From Desulfovibrio piger (GTDB taxonomy: Bacteria; Desulfobacterota; Desulfovibrionia; Desulfovibrionales; Desulfovibrionaceae): 64,000 nucleotides of DNA. The translations under genes were made by a program, and so were the position numbers. Shown in pieces: positions 9,000 to 17,982 of the stretch. The notes below the pieces were generated by a model that worked only from the letters and a program-made list of their open reading frames with translations, was not told the DNA's origin and made no database searches. How positions within the stretch are numbered: the stretch's first letter is position 1; the number at the start of each line of letters is the position of its first letter. Where the stretch lies: positions 2,536,001 to 2,600,000 of the forward strand of contig NZ_OX636706.1 in assembly GCF_951793255.1 (NCBI RefSeq), given 5' to 3'.

Positions 9000-9997
9000 C
9001 ATGATCCGGTCCTCGGTCCGGCGGCTTTTGCCGCATCCAGATCCGCCTGCAGGCGTTCTGCCTGCAAATGACGCACACGGCGCAAAAAATCTTCACGATA
9101 TGTCGCAGACTGCCCCGGAGATGTTTCCCCCTCGCGGAGACGCCGCTCGATGGCGGATCGCCGTGCCTCCGGGACATGCTCCAGCAGGGCCGCACGCACG
9201 GCAGGCCCGCAGGTGTCCAAGACCCCGACCAGAGCTTCACCGGACGTTTCCTCCAGTGCCTCTTCCAGCAGACCGTCCTCCAGTTTCAAACAGTCTTCAG
9301 GACAGTGAACCATCCTGCCCAGCAGCGACGGCAGGCGGGAGTGGTGCCGTTCCAGATCGGCCAGCAGCTCCCTGGCCGCATCCTTGCCCGCAGCCGCCAC
9401 GATCTCCGCTGCCACCTGCAGGCCGGGACGCCAGTCCTGCACGGATCTTTCCGCAGCCTGCCGGGCAAGCACACTGTCCACCTCATCCAGGATGTCCGCA
9501 TCCACCGGGGCCAGCCCGCCGATATGCTCCAGCAGCAGTGAGCGCATCTCCGTCGGCAGGCGCATGAGCAGGCCCGCCGCCTGGGAAGCGGAAAGATGGC
9601 CAAGGACCAGCGCCAGCGTCTGGGGATGTTCCTGCCGCAGCAGCTGATAGAGCTGCCCCGGGCGCATCCGCTCCAGAGCTTCGAACGGCCGTGCCGACTC
9701 CGCCGGGCCCCAGGCGCGCATGGTCTCCCGCGCCTCGCGCTCGCCAAGACAGTGCGCCAGCAGGCGACCGGCCAGGGCCCTGTCCGCACAGATGCCGTCG
9801 GCCTGCGTCTCAAGAAATATCCGGGCCTCCCGCAAGATGGCCCGCACTTCGCTTTCGGGGACGTGCGGCAGGCTGGCCATGGCTTCCGTTATCCGGGCAA
9901 CTTCCTGCCGTTGCATGCGGCCCAGCATGTCCGTAGCCACGTCTTCACCCATGGCCAGAAGGAAGACCGCACACCGCTGGCTGCCTGTCAGTTGCAT
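8999..9997 (-). CDS. FliG-like rotor (C-ring) protein
   Basis: A 332-residue FliG homologue. The N-terminal GSQRCAVFLLAMGEDVATDML matches the FliF-binding domain, QLLRQEHPQTLALVLGHL at about residue 115 is the EHPQT motif of the middle domain, and KLEDGLLEEALEETSG...ALLEHVPEARRSAIERRL fits the torque domain. Length is normal for FliG, and the C-terminal tail is longer than usual and charged. Its start overlaps the stop of the FliF-like gene by 10 nt, implying translational coupling. No other flagellar gene is in the window. It may be a second, specialised copy. Confidence 0.85.
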   Translation of the reverse strand: MQLTGSQRCAVFLLAMGEDVATDMLGRMQRQEVARITEAMASLPHVPESEVRAILREARIFLETQADGICADRALAGRLLAHCLGEREARETMRAWGPAESARPFEALERMRPGQLYQLLRQEHPQTLALVLGHLSASQAAGLLMRLPTEMRSLLLEHIGGLAPVDADILDEVDSVLARQAAERSVQDWRPGLQVAAEIVAAAGKDAARELLADLERHHSRLPSLLGRMVHCPEDCLKLEDGLLEEALEETSGEALVGVLDTCGPAVRAALLEHVPEARRSAIERRLREGETSPGQSATYREDFLRRVRHLQAERLQADLDAAKAAGPRTGS

Positions 9998-11037
9998 GAC
10001 TCCCGCCCTCCTGCTGCCCCTTCCGGCGTTGTGTCTTCCTGTGTCAGCCAGTGCCGCAGCAGGGCCACCCCCTGCCCGGGATGCTCGCGCAAAGAGGTTT
10101 CCAGCTGCCGGCGCAGACTCTCGGCATCCTCTGCCGCTTTGCTGTCCCTTTCTGCCTCACAAGGCAGTTTTTCCTCAAAACGGACTTCGGGATCGGCAGA
10201 TGGGCCAGAGGCCCGACGACGTGCCCGGAAGAATGCAGCCATACCGGCCAGAGCCAGCACGGCAAAGGTGAGGGCCAGCCCCCGCAGGGCAGCCGCATTC
10301 CGCCTAGCAGGCAGGAAACAGATCCGCAGGGCATCGCCCCTCCCCTCTTCCAGCGCACAGGCCTGCCCCAGCAGGCTCTCAAGATGCGGGCGCACTGTTT
10401 CCGGGACGGCATTTTCTTCCAGCAATACCGAGATGGTACGACGTCCCGTTGTCCGGCCTTTGTCTGCCCCATCCAGACTGACAAGGACTTCTGCCCTGCC
10501 GTTGCCATCCAGCAGTGGTCGCAAGACCCGCAGGGCCTGCCGCTCAAGCGCCACTTCCTGTTCCCGGCGGGCCGTCTCGTCTGTCTCATGATCAGGATAC
10601 AGGCGCCGTCCTTCCGTATCGAAGACGAGGACATGGCGTTTGTCCGGGGCATCCGGTATCAGGGCCAGGGTATCCAGCATCCTGTCCAGAGCTGCGGCAT
10701 CCGGCATGGCTTCCTGTCGCGCGGGCTCCAGGACGATGACCGCCCCGGACTGCCAGCTTTGGGGAGCCAGTTGCACCCGCGCCTGACGGATGCAGGAGAA
10801 CTGTTCCAGCTGCCGGGCCAGCAAGGTCTCCCGCTCATGGCGAAGGGCGGCTGCATCGTTATCTCCGCTACACCCGCCTTCTCCCTGCAAGGACAACCAG
10901 CCAAGAAGTACGGCCAGAAGCAAAGACACGAACCCGACCGCCGCAAACGCGGCCTGTCGTGTACGCCCTGTCGCTCCGTGACGCTCCTGCATGCTGCCCG
11001 ACACTGCCAAATTTCCCCCATGGATAGCTGTATCCAT
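9988..11037 (-). CDS. Compact FliF-like MS-ring protein
   Basis: A 349-residue protein against about 550 for ordinary FliF. A membrane helix at about residues 29-51 is followed by one ring-building motif (RETLLARQLEQFSCIRQARVQLAP) that aligns with RBM2, a VLVFDTEGRRLYP strand, a short RBM3/collar-like region, a second helix at about 265-290, and a C-terminal SLREHPGQGVALLRHWLTQE that matches the FliG-binding tail. RBM1 and much of the beta-collar appear missing. The start at 11037 lacks a good ribosome site; the ATG at 10992 is an alternative. Identity as FliF rests on the motifs and the fused FliG neighbour. Confidence 0.72.
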   Translation of the reverse strand: MDTAIHGGNLAVSGSMQERHGATGRTRQAAFAAVGFVSLLLAVLLGWLSLQGEGGCSGDNDAAALRHERETLLARQLEQFSCIRQARVQLAPQSWQSGAVIVLEPARQEAMPDAAALDRMLDTLALIPDAPDKRHVLVFDTEGRRLYPDHETDETARREQEVALERQALRVLRPLLDGNGRAEVLVSLDGADKGRTTGRRTISVLLEENAVPETVRPHLESLLGQACALEEGRGDALRICFLPARRNAAALRGLALTFAVLALAGMAAFFRARRRASGPSADPEVRFEEKLPCEAERDSKAAEDAESLRRQLETSLREHPGQGVALLRHWLTQEDTTPEGAAGGRESCN

Positions 11038-11175
11038 ATATAGCTAGCAAAGAGGATGCCATTCATGAATAATCATTGATTACAATGTATTAAACATCAC
11101 CCCAAAAATGGCTCCACATGAGCATTCAAAAAAATGACGCACGCTGCGTCCTGATACTATCCCCCGCTCCCTGCC

Positions 11176-11631
11176 CTATCCCCCGGCAGACAGCCGGCGC
11201 CGCAAGTACACCATATCACGCAAGAGTATGCCCTCTTCCACGATGGGCTGGGGATAGTTGCGGGTAAAGAAGTCAGGGATGCGGTCAAAGGGCACAAAAC
11301 CGCAGGCCCGGTAAAATGCCAGCGTCGATGGGGCTTCTCCTGTCCCCAGCTGCAAACTATGGCAGGACGAGGCATATCGCGCACAGACAAATTCTATCAG
11401 CGCCCTGCCGTAACCGCGTCTGCGCCAGGCGGCTGCCACGGCCAGGTTCTTGATCTCCGCCACGCCCTCGCCTTCCCGGGTCACGACGCAAAGCCCCCGG
11501 GCATCGGGGTCATGAAGGACGAACAATTCCCCGCGTTCCAGATACCGGTCTATCATGGCCTCGCTCTCATCCCCGACGAGCAAGAGCGGCAACCAGGCTT
11601 TCTTATGACTACGGACATGTACGATATCCAT
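11176..11631 (-). CDS. GNAT-family N-acetyltransferase
   Basis: A 151-residue acetyltransferase: IKNLAVAAAWRRRGYGRALIEF at about residues 60-81 is the acetyl-CoA pyrophosphate loop (R/Q-x-x-G-x-G/A), and LAFYRACGFVPFDRI is the C-terminal strand and helix. GGGAGGGG precedes the ATG at 11631. The acceptor substrate is unknown. Confidence 0.9.
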   Translation of the reverse strand: MDIVHVRSHKKAWLPLLLVGDESEAMIDRYLERGELFVLHDPDARGLCVVTREGEGVAEIKNLAVAAAWRRRGYGRALIEFVCARYASSCHSLQLGTGEAPSTLAFYRACGFVPFDRIPDFFTRNYPQPIVEEGILLRDMVYLRRRLSAGG

Positions 11632-11714
11632 ATCCCCTCCCAGCTCTCCGTTTCTCCATACGGTCGCGCGGCTTCTCGCATCCGCCCGTGCCCCGTTCGC
11701 CGACCTTCAGCCAT

Positions 11715-11747
11715 AAAAAAAGGAGGTCATCCGGGGGGATGCCTCCT
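11715..11747 (-). terminator. Intrinsic terminator of exonuclease operon
   Basis: AGGAGGTCATCC (11721-11732) pairs with GGATGCCTCCT (11737-11747) with one bulged T; T6 follows in the minus direction. Confidence 0.85.
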
Positions 11748-11768
11748 GTCTGCGCTGTCTGACCGCCG

Positions 11769-12290
11769 TTACAATTTCATCTGACCATCTGTGACGCCCA
11801 AGCCGCGCAGACGCAAATAGATCTCCGCACAGGCCCGGGCATCGGACCCCGCATGATGATGATCCAGCGGGATACCGAAGTAGCCGCAGACGCTGTCCAG
11901 CGCCCGCGATGCCAGCGGCAGGCTGCGACGCGCTCCCTTGAGCGTACATAAAAACGGCAGCTGCGGCTGCACAAGCTCCAGAGCCTGACAGGATGCATGC
12001 AGCACCCTGCGGTCGAAGCCGGCATTGTGGGCCAGAAGGGCATGGCTGCCTTCCATGAAGGCCACGAGCTGCGGCCACAGTTCCGTGAAGGTGGGGGCGT
12101 CTTTCAGCATGGGCCAGGTCAGGCCATGCACATGGGTGAACAAAACACGGGAGGACGGCGGACGGATCAGGCTGTAAAAGCTGTCCGTCACCACGCCATC
12201 CTCGATGCGGCAAAGGCCCACAGCGCACGCGCTGTGGGCCGCATAGCCGGAAGTTTCAAAATCAAGGGCCACATACCGGCCTGTCGTCAT
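11769..12290 (-). CDS. DnaQ-like DEDDh 3'-5' exonuclease
   Basis: A 173-residue RNase T/DnaQ-superfamily exonuclease. ALDFET at residues 8-13 is ExoI (Asp, Glu), LLAHNAGFDRRVL is ExoII, and HHHAGSDARACAEIY is ExoIII with the His and Asp of the DEDDh class. The protein is a free-standing domain, so it could be a proofreading-like or nucleic-acid repair enzyme rather than the replicative epsilon subunit. It begins 6 nt after the stop of the upstream small conserved ORF, so they form an operon. Confidence 0.88.
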   Translation of the reverse strand: MTTGRYVALDFETSGYAAHSACAVGLCRIEDGVVTDSFYSLIRPPSSRVLFTHVHGLTWPMLKDAPTFTELWPQLVAFMEGSHALLAHNAGFDRRVLHASCQALELVQPQLPFLCTLKGARRSLPLASRALDSVCGYFGIPLDHHHAGSDARACAEIYLRLRGLGVTDGQMKL

Positions 12291-12296
12291 ACGGGG

Positions 12297-12725
12297 CTAC
12301 TCCTTGCCCTCCGCCGCGCTGCGGGCAGCTTCGGCGATGCGGTCAGCGATGTAGGCACGCATGGCATCATCATCTTCATCCAGATTGAAGCAGCAGGCAT
12401 CTTCGCCCATGAGACCGGCCGGCACATAGTCGCCCAGTTCGTCAGGATCCTGAATCATGTCGGCATAGAAGCAGACCGACAGCCAGCGGCTTTCCGGTTC
12501 GTCATCCACCACGTCCACCAGGACGAACAGCTCGCGCCGTTTCTGGGCGGCATTGCGCGCACGCAGCGAATAGCTGACGCCCGGACGGGCCTTGAATTCC
12601 AGCGAAACGTTTTCCAGACCCACCAGATAGTCACGATACGCCAAGAAGGCCGCGCGGGCATTCAGGGGATCGCTCTGCCAGGCCTGCACCAGTTCTTCAA
12701 CGCCCTTGCTCCAGTCAGCGGACAT
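12297..12725 (-). CDS. Conserved protein of unknown function
   Basis: 142 residues, mostly alpha/beta with an acidic C-terminal third (NLDEDDDAMRAYIADRIAEAARSAAEGKE). It starts at 12725 with AGGAG 7 nt upstream. I do not recognise a domain. It is cotranscribed with the DEDDh exonuclease; no signal peptide or membrane helix is visible. Confidence 0.75.
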   Translation of the reverse strand: MSADWSKGVEELVQAWQSDPLNARAAFLAYRDYLVGLENVSLEFKARPGVSYSLRARNAAQKRRELFVLVDVVDDEPESRWLSVCFYADMIQDPDELGDYVPAGLMGEDACCFNLDEDDDAMRAYIADRIAEAARSAAEGKE

Positions 12726-13137
12726 ATGAACACTCCTTTGTCTGCTCTTTGCCACGGCGTACCGCATACGGACGAAACGGCCTCGTCGTGAATCCGGGCA
12801 TGCTCTTTCGTGCACAGCCTGACCACCGGCTGTCGCGCGCGTCCACCCTCTGCGGACCGCATGTCCGCCGGATCAGAGAATGCCCCATCGTGGGGATAAT
12901 GCCCGTGCTCCGCAGCCTTTGTCAAGGCAGGATACAGACCTCCCCGACGAAGCCGTACAGGCCAGCCGTCCTTGCTGTCGCGGCACCTGTCCACACGGAA
13001 TGTTCCAGAATCCAGAACGGTCCCCTGCACTCATGCACCGGTACGCATCAGGCCTGCACGGCTCGCACACTGTGCAGACGGGATCGGGAGGCCGTTCCTT
13101 CCTGCAACCAGTACGAGGGAAACGAAACAACAAAAAA
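12726..13137. other. Gene-free stretch
   Basis: About 410 bases with no supported gene in any frame. Apart from short chance inverted repeats (for example CAGCC...GGCTG near 12817) I see no tRNA, operator or repeat. It presumably contains the promoter of the 12725 operon. Confidence 0.5.
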
Positions 13138-13162
13138 GCCCCGCAAAACGGGGCCTTTTTTA
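13132..13162 (-). terminator. Intrinsic terminator of lolA
   Basis: GCCCCG (13138-13143) with CGGGGC (13149-13154), T6 in the minus direction. Confidence 0.85.
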
Positions 13163-13181
13163 TCTGCTTTGCACGATGGCG

Positions 13182-13853
13182 CTACTTGAAAAGCTCGCGC
13201 TCCTGCACCTTGGCTTTATCCGTGCGGTCTTCCACGTCGACGCCCTTGGGCGGCGTGAACTGGAAGGTGCTGCTTCCCAGCATGACGTCCGGAATGAACT
13301 TGGTGAAATTCACGTCGTTATGGTTGCCGTAAAAGTCCACCAGATCCACGCGACGGATAAAGGTCTGGGCATCCACCCAGATCAGGGCTTCGACCATCTG
13401 GGGCGTCGGGTCCTTGGGGTACAGGCGGATCTTCCGCATCCCGTTCTCCGAACCTTCTTCCTTGATGTCAAAATCCTTGCTCAACGCGGCCTGGCCGGTC
13501 AGCACCTGGATGATGCTGCGGGAATCCTGCACCAGATCGTGAGGATAGCGGTAGGCCACTTCCTCGTCCGGGATGTAATCCCAGATCTCCTTGCCCGTGA
13601 CCACAAGGGTCTCCTTGATGGGCTTCTTCGTCTCCCAGCGGATGAGCAGGGGCTTTTTGAAGTGCAGGGTCCCGTAACGGGTCTCTACAGCCCCGCTTTC
13701 CTTATGGGTGAGCTTTTGTTCGAACTCGGCGGAAAAAGACTGCAAGGTGTCATAACGCTGTTTGAGATCTCCCACGAGATCGGCGGCCTGCGCCCATGAG
13801 GCAAGCGCCAGCAGGGATACGGCACCAAGCACCAGAGATTTGATCATGCGCAT
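13182..13853 (-). CDS. lolA: Outer-membrane lipoprotein carrier protein LolA
   Basis: A 223-residue periplasmic chaperone that ferries lipoproteins from LolCDE to the outer membrane. A signal peptide ends at AQA-A (residues 21-24); LKQRYDTLQSFSAEFEQ and FKKPLLIRWETKKP are family motifs, and the hydrophobic cavity strands follow. AGGAGG lies just before the start. It is the third gene of the efp-ftsK-lolA run, 9 nt after ftsK. Confidence 0.92.
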   Translation of the reverse strand: MRMIKSLVLGAVSLLALASWAQAADLVGDLKQRYDTLQSFSAEFEQKLTHKESGAVETRYGTLHFKKPLLIRWETKKPIKETLVVTGKEIWDYIPDEEVAYRYPHDLVQDSRSIIQVLTGQAALSKDFDIKEEGSENGMRKIRLYPKDPTPQMVEALIWVDAQTFIRRVDLVDFYGNHNDVNFTKFIPDVMLGSSTFQFTPPKGVDVEDRTDKAKVQERELFK

Positions 13854-13862
13854 TGTTACCTC

Positions 13863-16484
13863 CTATTTGACCACGGCTCGCGGCTTGCTGCCGTCAGCAG
13901 GGCCAATGATACCGTCGGCCTCCAGCTGTTCCACCATATTGGCGGCCCTGTTGAAGCCGATCTTGAAGCGTCGCTGGATCAGGGAAATGGACACCCTGCC
14001 CTGTTCGGTCACAAAAGCCTGGACCTCCGCGTACAGGGGATCCGAAGCCACATCCCCTGCGCCGCTGCCGCCACCGCTGCCACCGGCCGCGCCGTCAGCG
14101 TTCCAGTCCGCAAAGCTGACCTTGTAGCTGGGCACGAGATGGTGCTTCCAGTAGCCGACGACGTTCTGCACTTCCTCATCGCTCAGGAAGGGACCGTGCA
14201 AACGCTGCAAGCGACCGCCGCTGGGCTTGAACAGCATGTCGCCGCGGCCCAGCAGGTGCTCGGCACCGGCCTGGTCCAGAATGGTGCGCGAATCATGCCG
14301 CGACGTGACCTGGAACGAGATGCGGCAGGGAAAGTTGGCCTTGATCAGGCCGGTCACCACATCCACGCTGGGACGCTGGGTGGCCAGGATCATGTGGATG
14401 CCCGCGGCACGGGCCAGCTGGGCCAGACGCACGATGCTGGTCTCCACCTCGCGGGCAGCCGTCATCATCAGGTCGGCCAGTTCGTCGATGACGATGACCA
14501 GATAGGGCAAGGGCTCCAGATCGGCCAGATCCGGCGGGAGCTGACCGTTGTAGCTGGCCAGGCGCTGATTGTAGGAAGCCACGTTGCGTACGCCCATGCG
14601 GGCCATGGCCTCATAGCGCTGGTCCATCTCATGCACGGCCCAGTCAAGAGCGTTCTTGGCCTCGCTCATCTCCGTCACCACCGGATGGATCAGATGCGGC
14701 TCATCGGCGTACATGGCCATTTCGATGCGCTTGGGGTCCACCAGGAGCAGACGCATCTCTTCAGGCTGCGTACGGTACAGCAGGCTGAGCAGGATACCAT
14801 TGAGGCAGACGCTCTTGCCCGCACCGGTGGCACCGGCCACCAGCAGGTGCGGCATCCTGGTCAGGTCCGCCATGAAGGGACGACCGGCGATGTCCTTGCC
14901 CAGGATCATGGTCAGGGGCCCGCAACCCTTGCGGAAATCTTCCGACGAGGCCAGCTCTCTGAAATTGACGATCTCCCGGTCATCATTGGGGATCTCGATA
15001 CCCACGGTATCCGATCCGGGAATCGGGGCCTGGATGCGCACGGCGATGGCCTTGAGGGCCAGGGCCAGATCGTCGCTGAGATTGGCGATGCGGTTGACGC
15101 GGATACCGGGAGCCGGGCGCACCTCGTACATGGTGACCACAGGCCCGGGCGTGATGCGGACGAGCTCGCTCTGGATATCGAAATCCTTCAGGCATTCCAT
15201 CAGCGCCTTGCCGCGGGCTTCCAGATCCTCCCGGCGCACACGAGGGGCATCCTTGGAGGGCAGGCTCAGCAGATCGAGACTGGGCAAAGGAATGGGCGCG
15301 CGAGGACGCTTTTCCTGCGGGGCAGGCGCCGTCGGCCGGGGAACAGATGCTGCAGGAGCTGCAGGAGCGGCCTTGGGGGCTGCGGCGGCGTCCTGCTTTG
15401 CAGGAGCCGGTTCGGCAGAGGCGGACGCGGCAGCATCCTGCCCGCGGCTTTCCTGCGCCGAAGCCTCTTCCACGGCAATGTCACCGGCGGCGGAGTCATC
15501 CTCAGCAGCCGGGACGACGGAAGGCGTCTCTACGATGACCGGACGGGGAGCCGCCGGCGCAAAAAAGTCATCATCGTCATCAGGCCCGGAGACGGGCACG
15601 GCAACCGGCGCCTGCTCCCTGACGGGAGCGGCAGACGCAGCAGGCTGAGCGACCTCCTCGGGCTCCACAGGATAGATTTCCGGCATGGGGTCCTTGGCCG
15701 GACGGATATTGCCCAGCTTGTCGCGCAGGGCCCGCCAGAAATCGGATCCCTTGCCCGGCGTCTTCTGTTTCAGACCGGCGAGGATACGCTTATGGAAAGG
15801 CAGGGAGGCAAGCTCCTGACCGTGAGTGACGATCTCGGGCTTGTGCTCTTCTTCCTGTTTTTTCTGCAGGATGCGCTCGCGGATGCGGGCCACGCACAGC
15901 GCCCCTACGGAGACCCAGGAGAAGTTGAAGGTCAGCTGGACGCCGACCAGAAAAATGAAGAACCAGACCAGCCCCGAGCCCCCGGGGCTCAGATAATAGC
16001 TGGAATTGGAGTGCAGGGTGCCGCCGATCATCCCGCCACCGGCGATATCGCCAAGGGACAGATCCCATGCGGCCCCCACGACCAGCAGGCAGATGGTGAG
16101 CAAAAAAAGGCCGCACCAGCGCCACCAGCTGATGGTATACGCGGGGGAGACACAGGACGCGCCCAGGGCCCCGAAGACCAGAGGCCAGATATAGGCGCCT
16201 ATGCCAAAAACATCATTGAGGAAGCCGGCAGTATAGGCACCAAAAAGTCCCGCCTGGTTGCTGACTTCAGCCTGCCTGCTGACCACATGGTTGAGGCTGG
16301 GGTCATTGGCGCTGAAAGTCACCACACTGAGCAGCATCAGCAGTGACCAGAAAAGCAGGAAAAGCCCAAAAAGTTCGCGGCTGAACTTGCGTGCGTCCGT
16401 ATGTCTACCCTCGCGTATCTTGCAAAAAGGCCTATTCGCGGCCCAGGTATTCCTTGGTACGGGTATCGACCTTGATGCGGTCAC
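13863..16484 (-). CDS. ftsK: DNA translocase FtsK
   Basis: An 873-residue septal DNA pump. Four N-terminal membrane helices (about residues 35-185) are followed by an Ala/Pro-rich linker (about 280-400), an alpha/beta RecA-type motor with Walker [10 protein letters not shown] and Walker [13 protein letters not shown], and a C-terminal winged gamma domain that reads chromosome polarity sequences. The start is uncertain: the only upstream candidate is GTG at 16484, which lies inside the 3' end of efp (53-nt overlap) and has no strong ribosome site. The protein is of the shorter SpoIIIE-like type. Confidence 0.93.
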   Translation of the reverse strand: MTASRSIPVPRNTWAANRPFCKIREGRHTDARKFSRELFGLFLLFWSLLMLLSVVTFSANDPSLNHVVSRQAEVSNQAGLFGAYTAGFLNDVFGIGAYIWPLVFGALGASCVSPAYTISWWRWCGLFLLTICLLVVGAAWDLSLGDIAGGGMIGGTLHSNSSYYLSPGGSGLVWFFIFLVGVQLTFNFSWVSVGALCVARIRERILQKKQEEEHKPEIVTHGQELASLPFHKRILAGLKQKTPGKGSDFWRALRDKLGNIRPAKDPMPEIYPVEPEEVAQPAASAAPVREQAPVAVPVSGPDDDDDFFAPAAPRPVIVETPSVVPAAEDDSAAGDIAVEEASAQESRGQDAAASASAEPAPAKQDAAAAPKAAPAAPAASVPRPTAPAPQEKRPRAPIPLPSLDLLSLPSKDAPRVRREDLEARGKALMECLKDFDIQSELVRITPGPVVTMYEVRPAPGIRVNRIANLSDDLALALKAIAVRIQAPIPGSDTVGIEIPNDDREIVNFRELASSEDFRKGCGPLTMILGKDIAGRPFMADLTRMPHLLVAGATGAGKSVCLNGILLSLLYRTQPEEMRLLLVDPKRIEMAMYADEPHLIHPVVTEMSEAKNALDWAVHEMDQRYEAMARMGVRNVASYNQRLASYNGQLPPDLADLEPLPYLVIVIDELADLMMTAAREVETSIVRLAQLARAAGIHMILATQRPSVDVVTGLIKANFPCRISFQVTSRHDSRTILDQAGAEHLLGRGDMLFKPSGGRLQRLHGPFLSDEEVQNVVGYWKHHLVPSYKVSFADWNADGAAGGSGGGSGAGDVASDPLYAEVQAFVTEQGRVSISLIQRRFKIGFNRAANMVEQLEADGIIGPADGSKPRAVVK

Positions 16485-16989
16485 CTTCGTTCACGAAGAT
16501 GGGCACCTGCACCACGATACCGGTCTCCAGCTTGGCGGGCTTGGTCACGTTGCTCACGGTGTCGCCCTTGGCGCCGGGTTCGGTCTCCACCACTTCGAGC
16601 ACCAGGCTCAGCGGGATGTCGATATCCAGGGGATTGCCCTTGTACAGCAGCACGCGGCATTCCTGACCGTCCTTGAGGAAGCCTTCCTTGCCGCTGGTGG
16701 TGGAGGTGGAGACCTGGAGCTGTTCGTAGGTGGTCATATCCATGAAGATCAGCTCGTCGTCCTGGCGATACAGGAACTGCATGTCGCGGGTCTCCATGTC
16801 GGGCTTGCCCACCTTTTCGCCGGAACGGAAGGTGATGTCCTGGATGCGTCCCGTCAGGATGTTGCGCAGCTTGGTGCGGACCATGGCACCGCCCTTGCCG
16901 GGCTTGAAGTGCTGGAAGTCAACAATTTCGTAGGGGATGCCTTCCACCTCGATCTTGAGGCCCTTGCGGAAATCAGTCGTCGAATACAT
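16432..16989 (-). CDS. efp: Translation elongation factor P
   Basis: A 185-residue, full-length EF-P, which relieves ribosome stalling at polyproline. The modified-lysine loop is PGKGGAM with Lys32. The three beta-barrel domains are recognisable to the C-terminal [15 protein letters not shown]. It heads the efp-ftsK-lolA run. Confidence 0.96.
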   Translation of the reverse strand: MYSTTDFRKGLKIEVEGIPYEIVDFQHFKPGKGGAMVRTKLRNILTGRIQDITFRSGEKVGKPDMETRDMQFLYRQDDELIFMDMTTYEQLQVSTSTTSGKEGFLKDGQECRVLLYKGNPLDIDIPLSLVLEVVETEPGAKGDTVSNVTKPAKLETGIVVQVPIFVNEGDRIKVDTRTKEYLGRE

Positions 16990-17127
16990 TCTTCCTCCTG
17001 CTGCCGTGCACGTGGCCTTTTTCCGGCCATTTGCAAAAAAAACGCGCTACGGCTAGTATACGCTTAGTGAATTGCGGATTATTGTGAAAATACCCCTTAC
17101 TGTCAAGCTGTGCCTGAGGTCCACACC

Positions 17128-17796
17128 ATGCCGACGCTTACCCTAGAAAGCACCGTCTACACCCTCCAGCAACTCCTGGATGTCCCGGAAGCCCAGGTGG
17201 CCCTGGCCGGCCGTTCCAACGTGGGCAAGTCTTCGCTCATCAACGCTCTGGCCGTGCGTAAAAAGCTCGCCAAGGTCAGTGCCACACCGGGCAAGACGCG
17301 CTCCATCAATTTTTACCGGGTGCAGCCCCACAACTTTTTTCTGGTAGACCTGCCGGGCTACGGCTATGCCCGGGCCAGCCACAGTGAGCGCCGCAGCTGG
17401 GCGACCCTGCTGGAAAAATATCTTTCTACCTGCAAGAACCTGCGCGCCCTGGCCTTGCTGCTGGACAGCCGTCTGCCCCCCCAGAAACTGGATCTGGAGC
17501 TTGCCGGCTTCGCCCGTTCCTGCGGGCTTCCCCTGCTGCCCATCCTGACCAAGGCCGACAAGTGCAACCAGCGGGAACGTGCGGCACGCCAGGCGGAATG
17601 GGGCGAGATCGTCGGCGTCAAACCGGTCATCACCTCTTCCAGCAAGCGCATGGGCATGGATGCCCTGTGGCAGCGCCTTATCGAAGCTTCGGGCTGCGCG
17701 CCGGTCATCCTTGAGGAAGAGCCCGCCCAGCCCGTGACGGCATCGCTGGCCGAAGCTCTTGCCCGGACGACCGCGGGAACGGAAGAAAAGGCCTAG
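17128..17796 (+). CDS. engB: Ribosome-biogenesis GTPase EngB/YsxC
   Basis: A 222-residue GTPase of the YihA/YsxC family needed for 50S assembly and division. G1 GRSNVGKSS at residue 28, G3 DLPGYG, G4 TKAD and G5 SSSK are all present. The start at 17128 has GAGG 8 nt upstream; the in-frame GTG at 17110 has none. It is divergent from efp. The C-terminus has a short extra Ala/Glu-rich tail. Confidence 0.94.
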   Translation: MPTLTLESTVYTLQQLLDVPEAQVALAGRSNVGKSSLINALAVRKKLAKVSATPGKTRSINFYRVQPHNFFLVDLPGYGYARASHSERRSWATLLEKYLSTCKNLRALALLLDSRLPPQKLDLELAGFARSCGLPLLPILTKADKCNQRERAARQAEWGEIVGVKPVITSSSKRMGMDALWQRLIEASGCAPVILEEEPAQPVTASLAEALARTTAGTEEKA

Positions 17797-17927
17797 AGGC
17801 CTTTGAGGTCCAAAGCCTCCCTTTGGCGCGAAAAGGACGCTTTTCCCTCAGGTCCCATCCTCTCGTGAAAGGCCTCCGTCCCAAGCAGAGGCACTTTTCC
17901 TGAACGGGACGACACAGAGAGCCTTAC

Positions 17928-17974
17928 TAAAAAGAGGCAGGAGAATGTTCATGCATCTTCCTGCCTCTTTTCTT
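17928..17974. terminator. Bidirectional terminator
   Basis: AAAGAGGCAGGA (17931-17942) pairs with TCCTGCCTCTTT (17959-17970) between converging engB and CDF transporter genes; T-rich on both sides. Confidence 0.88.
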
Positions 17975-17982
17975 TTTGCTCG

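Noticed and set aside
12726..13137. Small RNA or tRNA in the gene-free stretch
   Set aside because: No cloverleaf, no promoter-terminator pair of its own; the only terminator belongs to lolA.
14139..16346. A 735-codon plus-strand open frame opposite ftsK
   Set aside because: Antisense shadow of ftsK with no domain.
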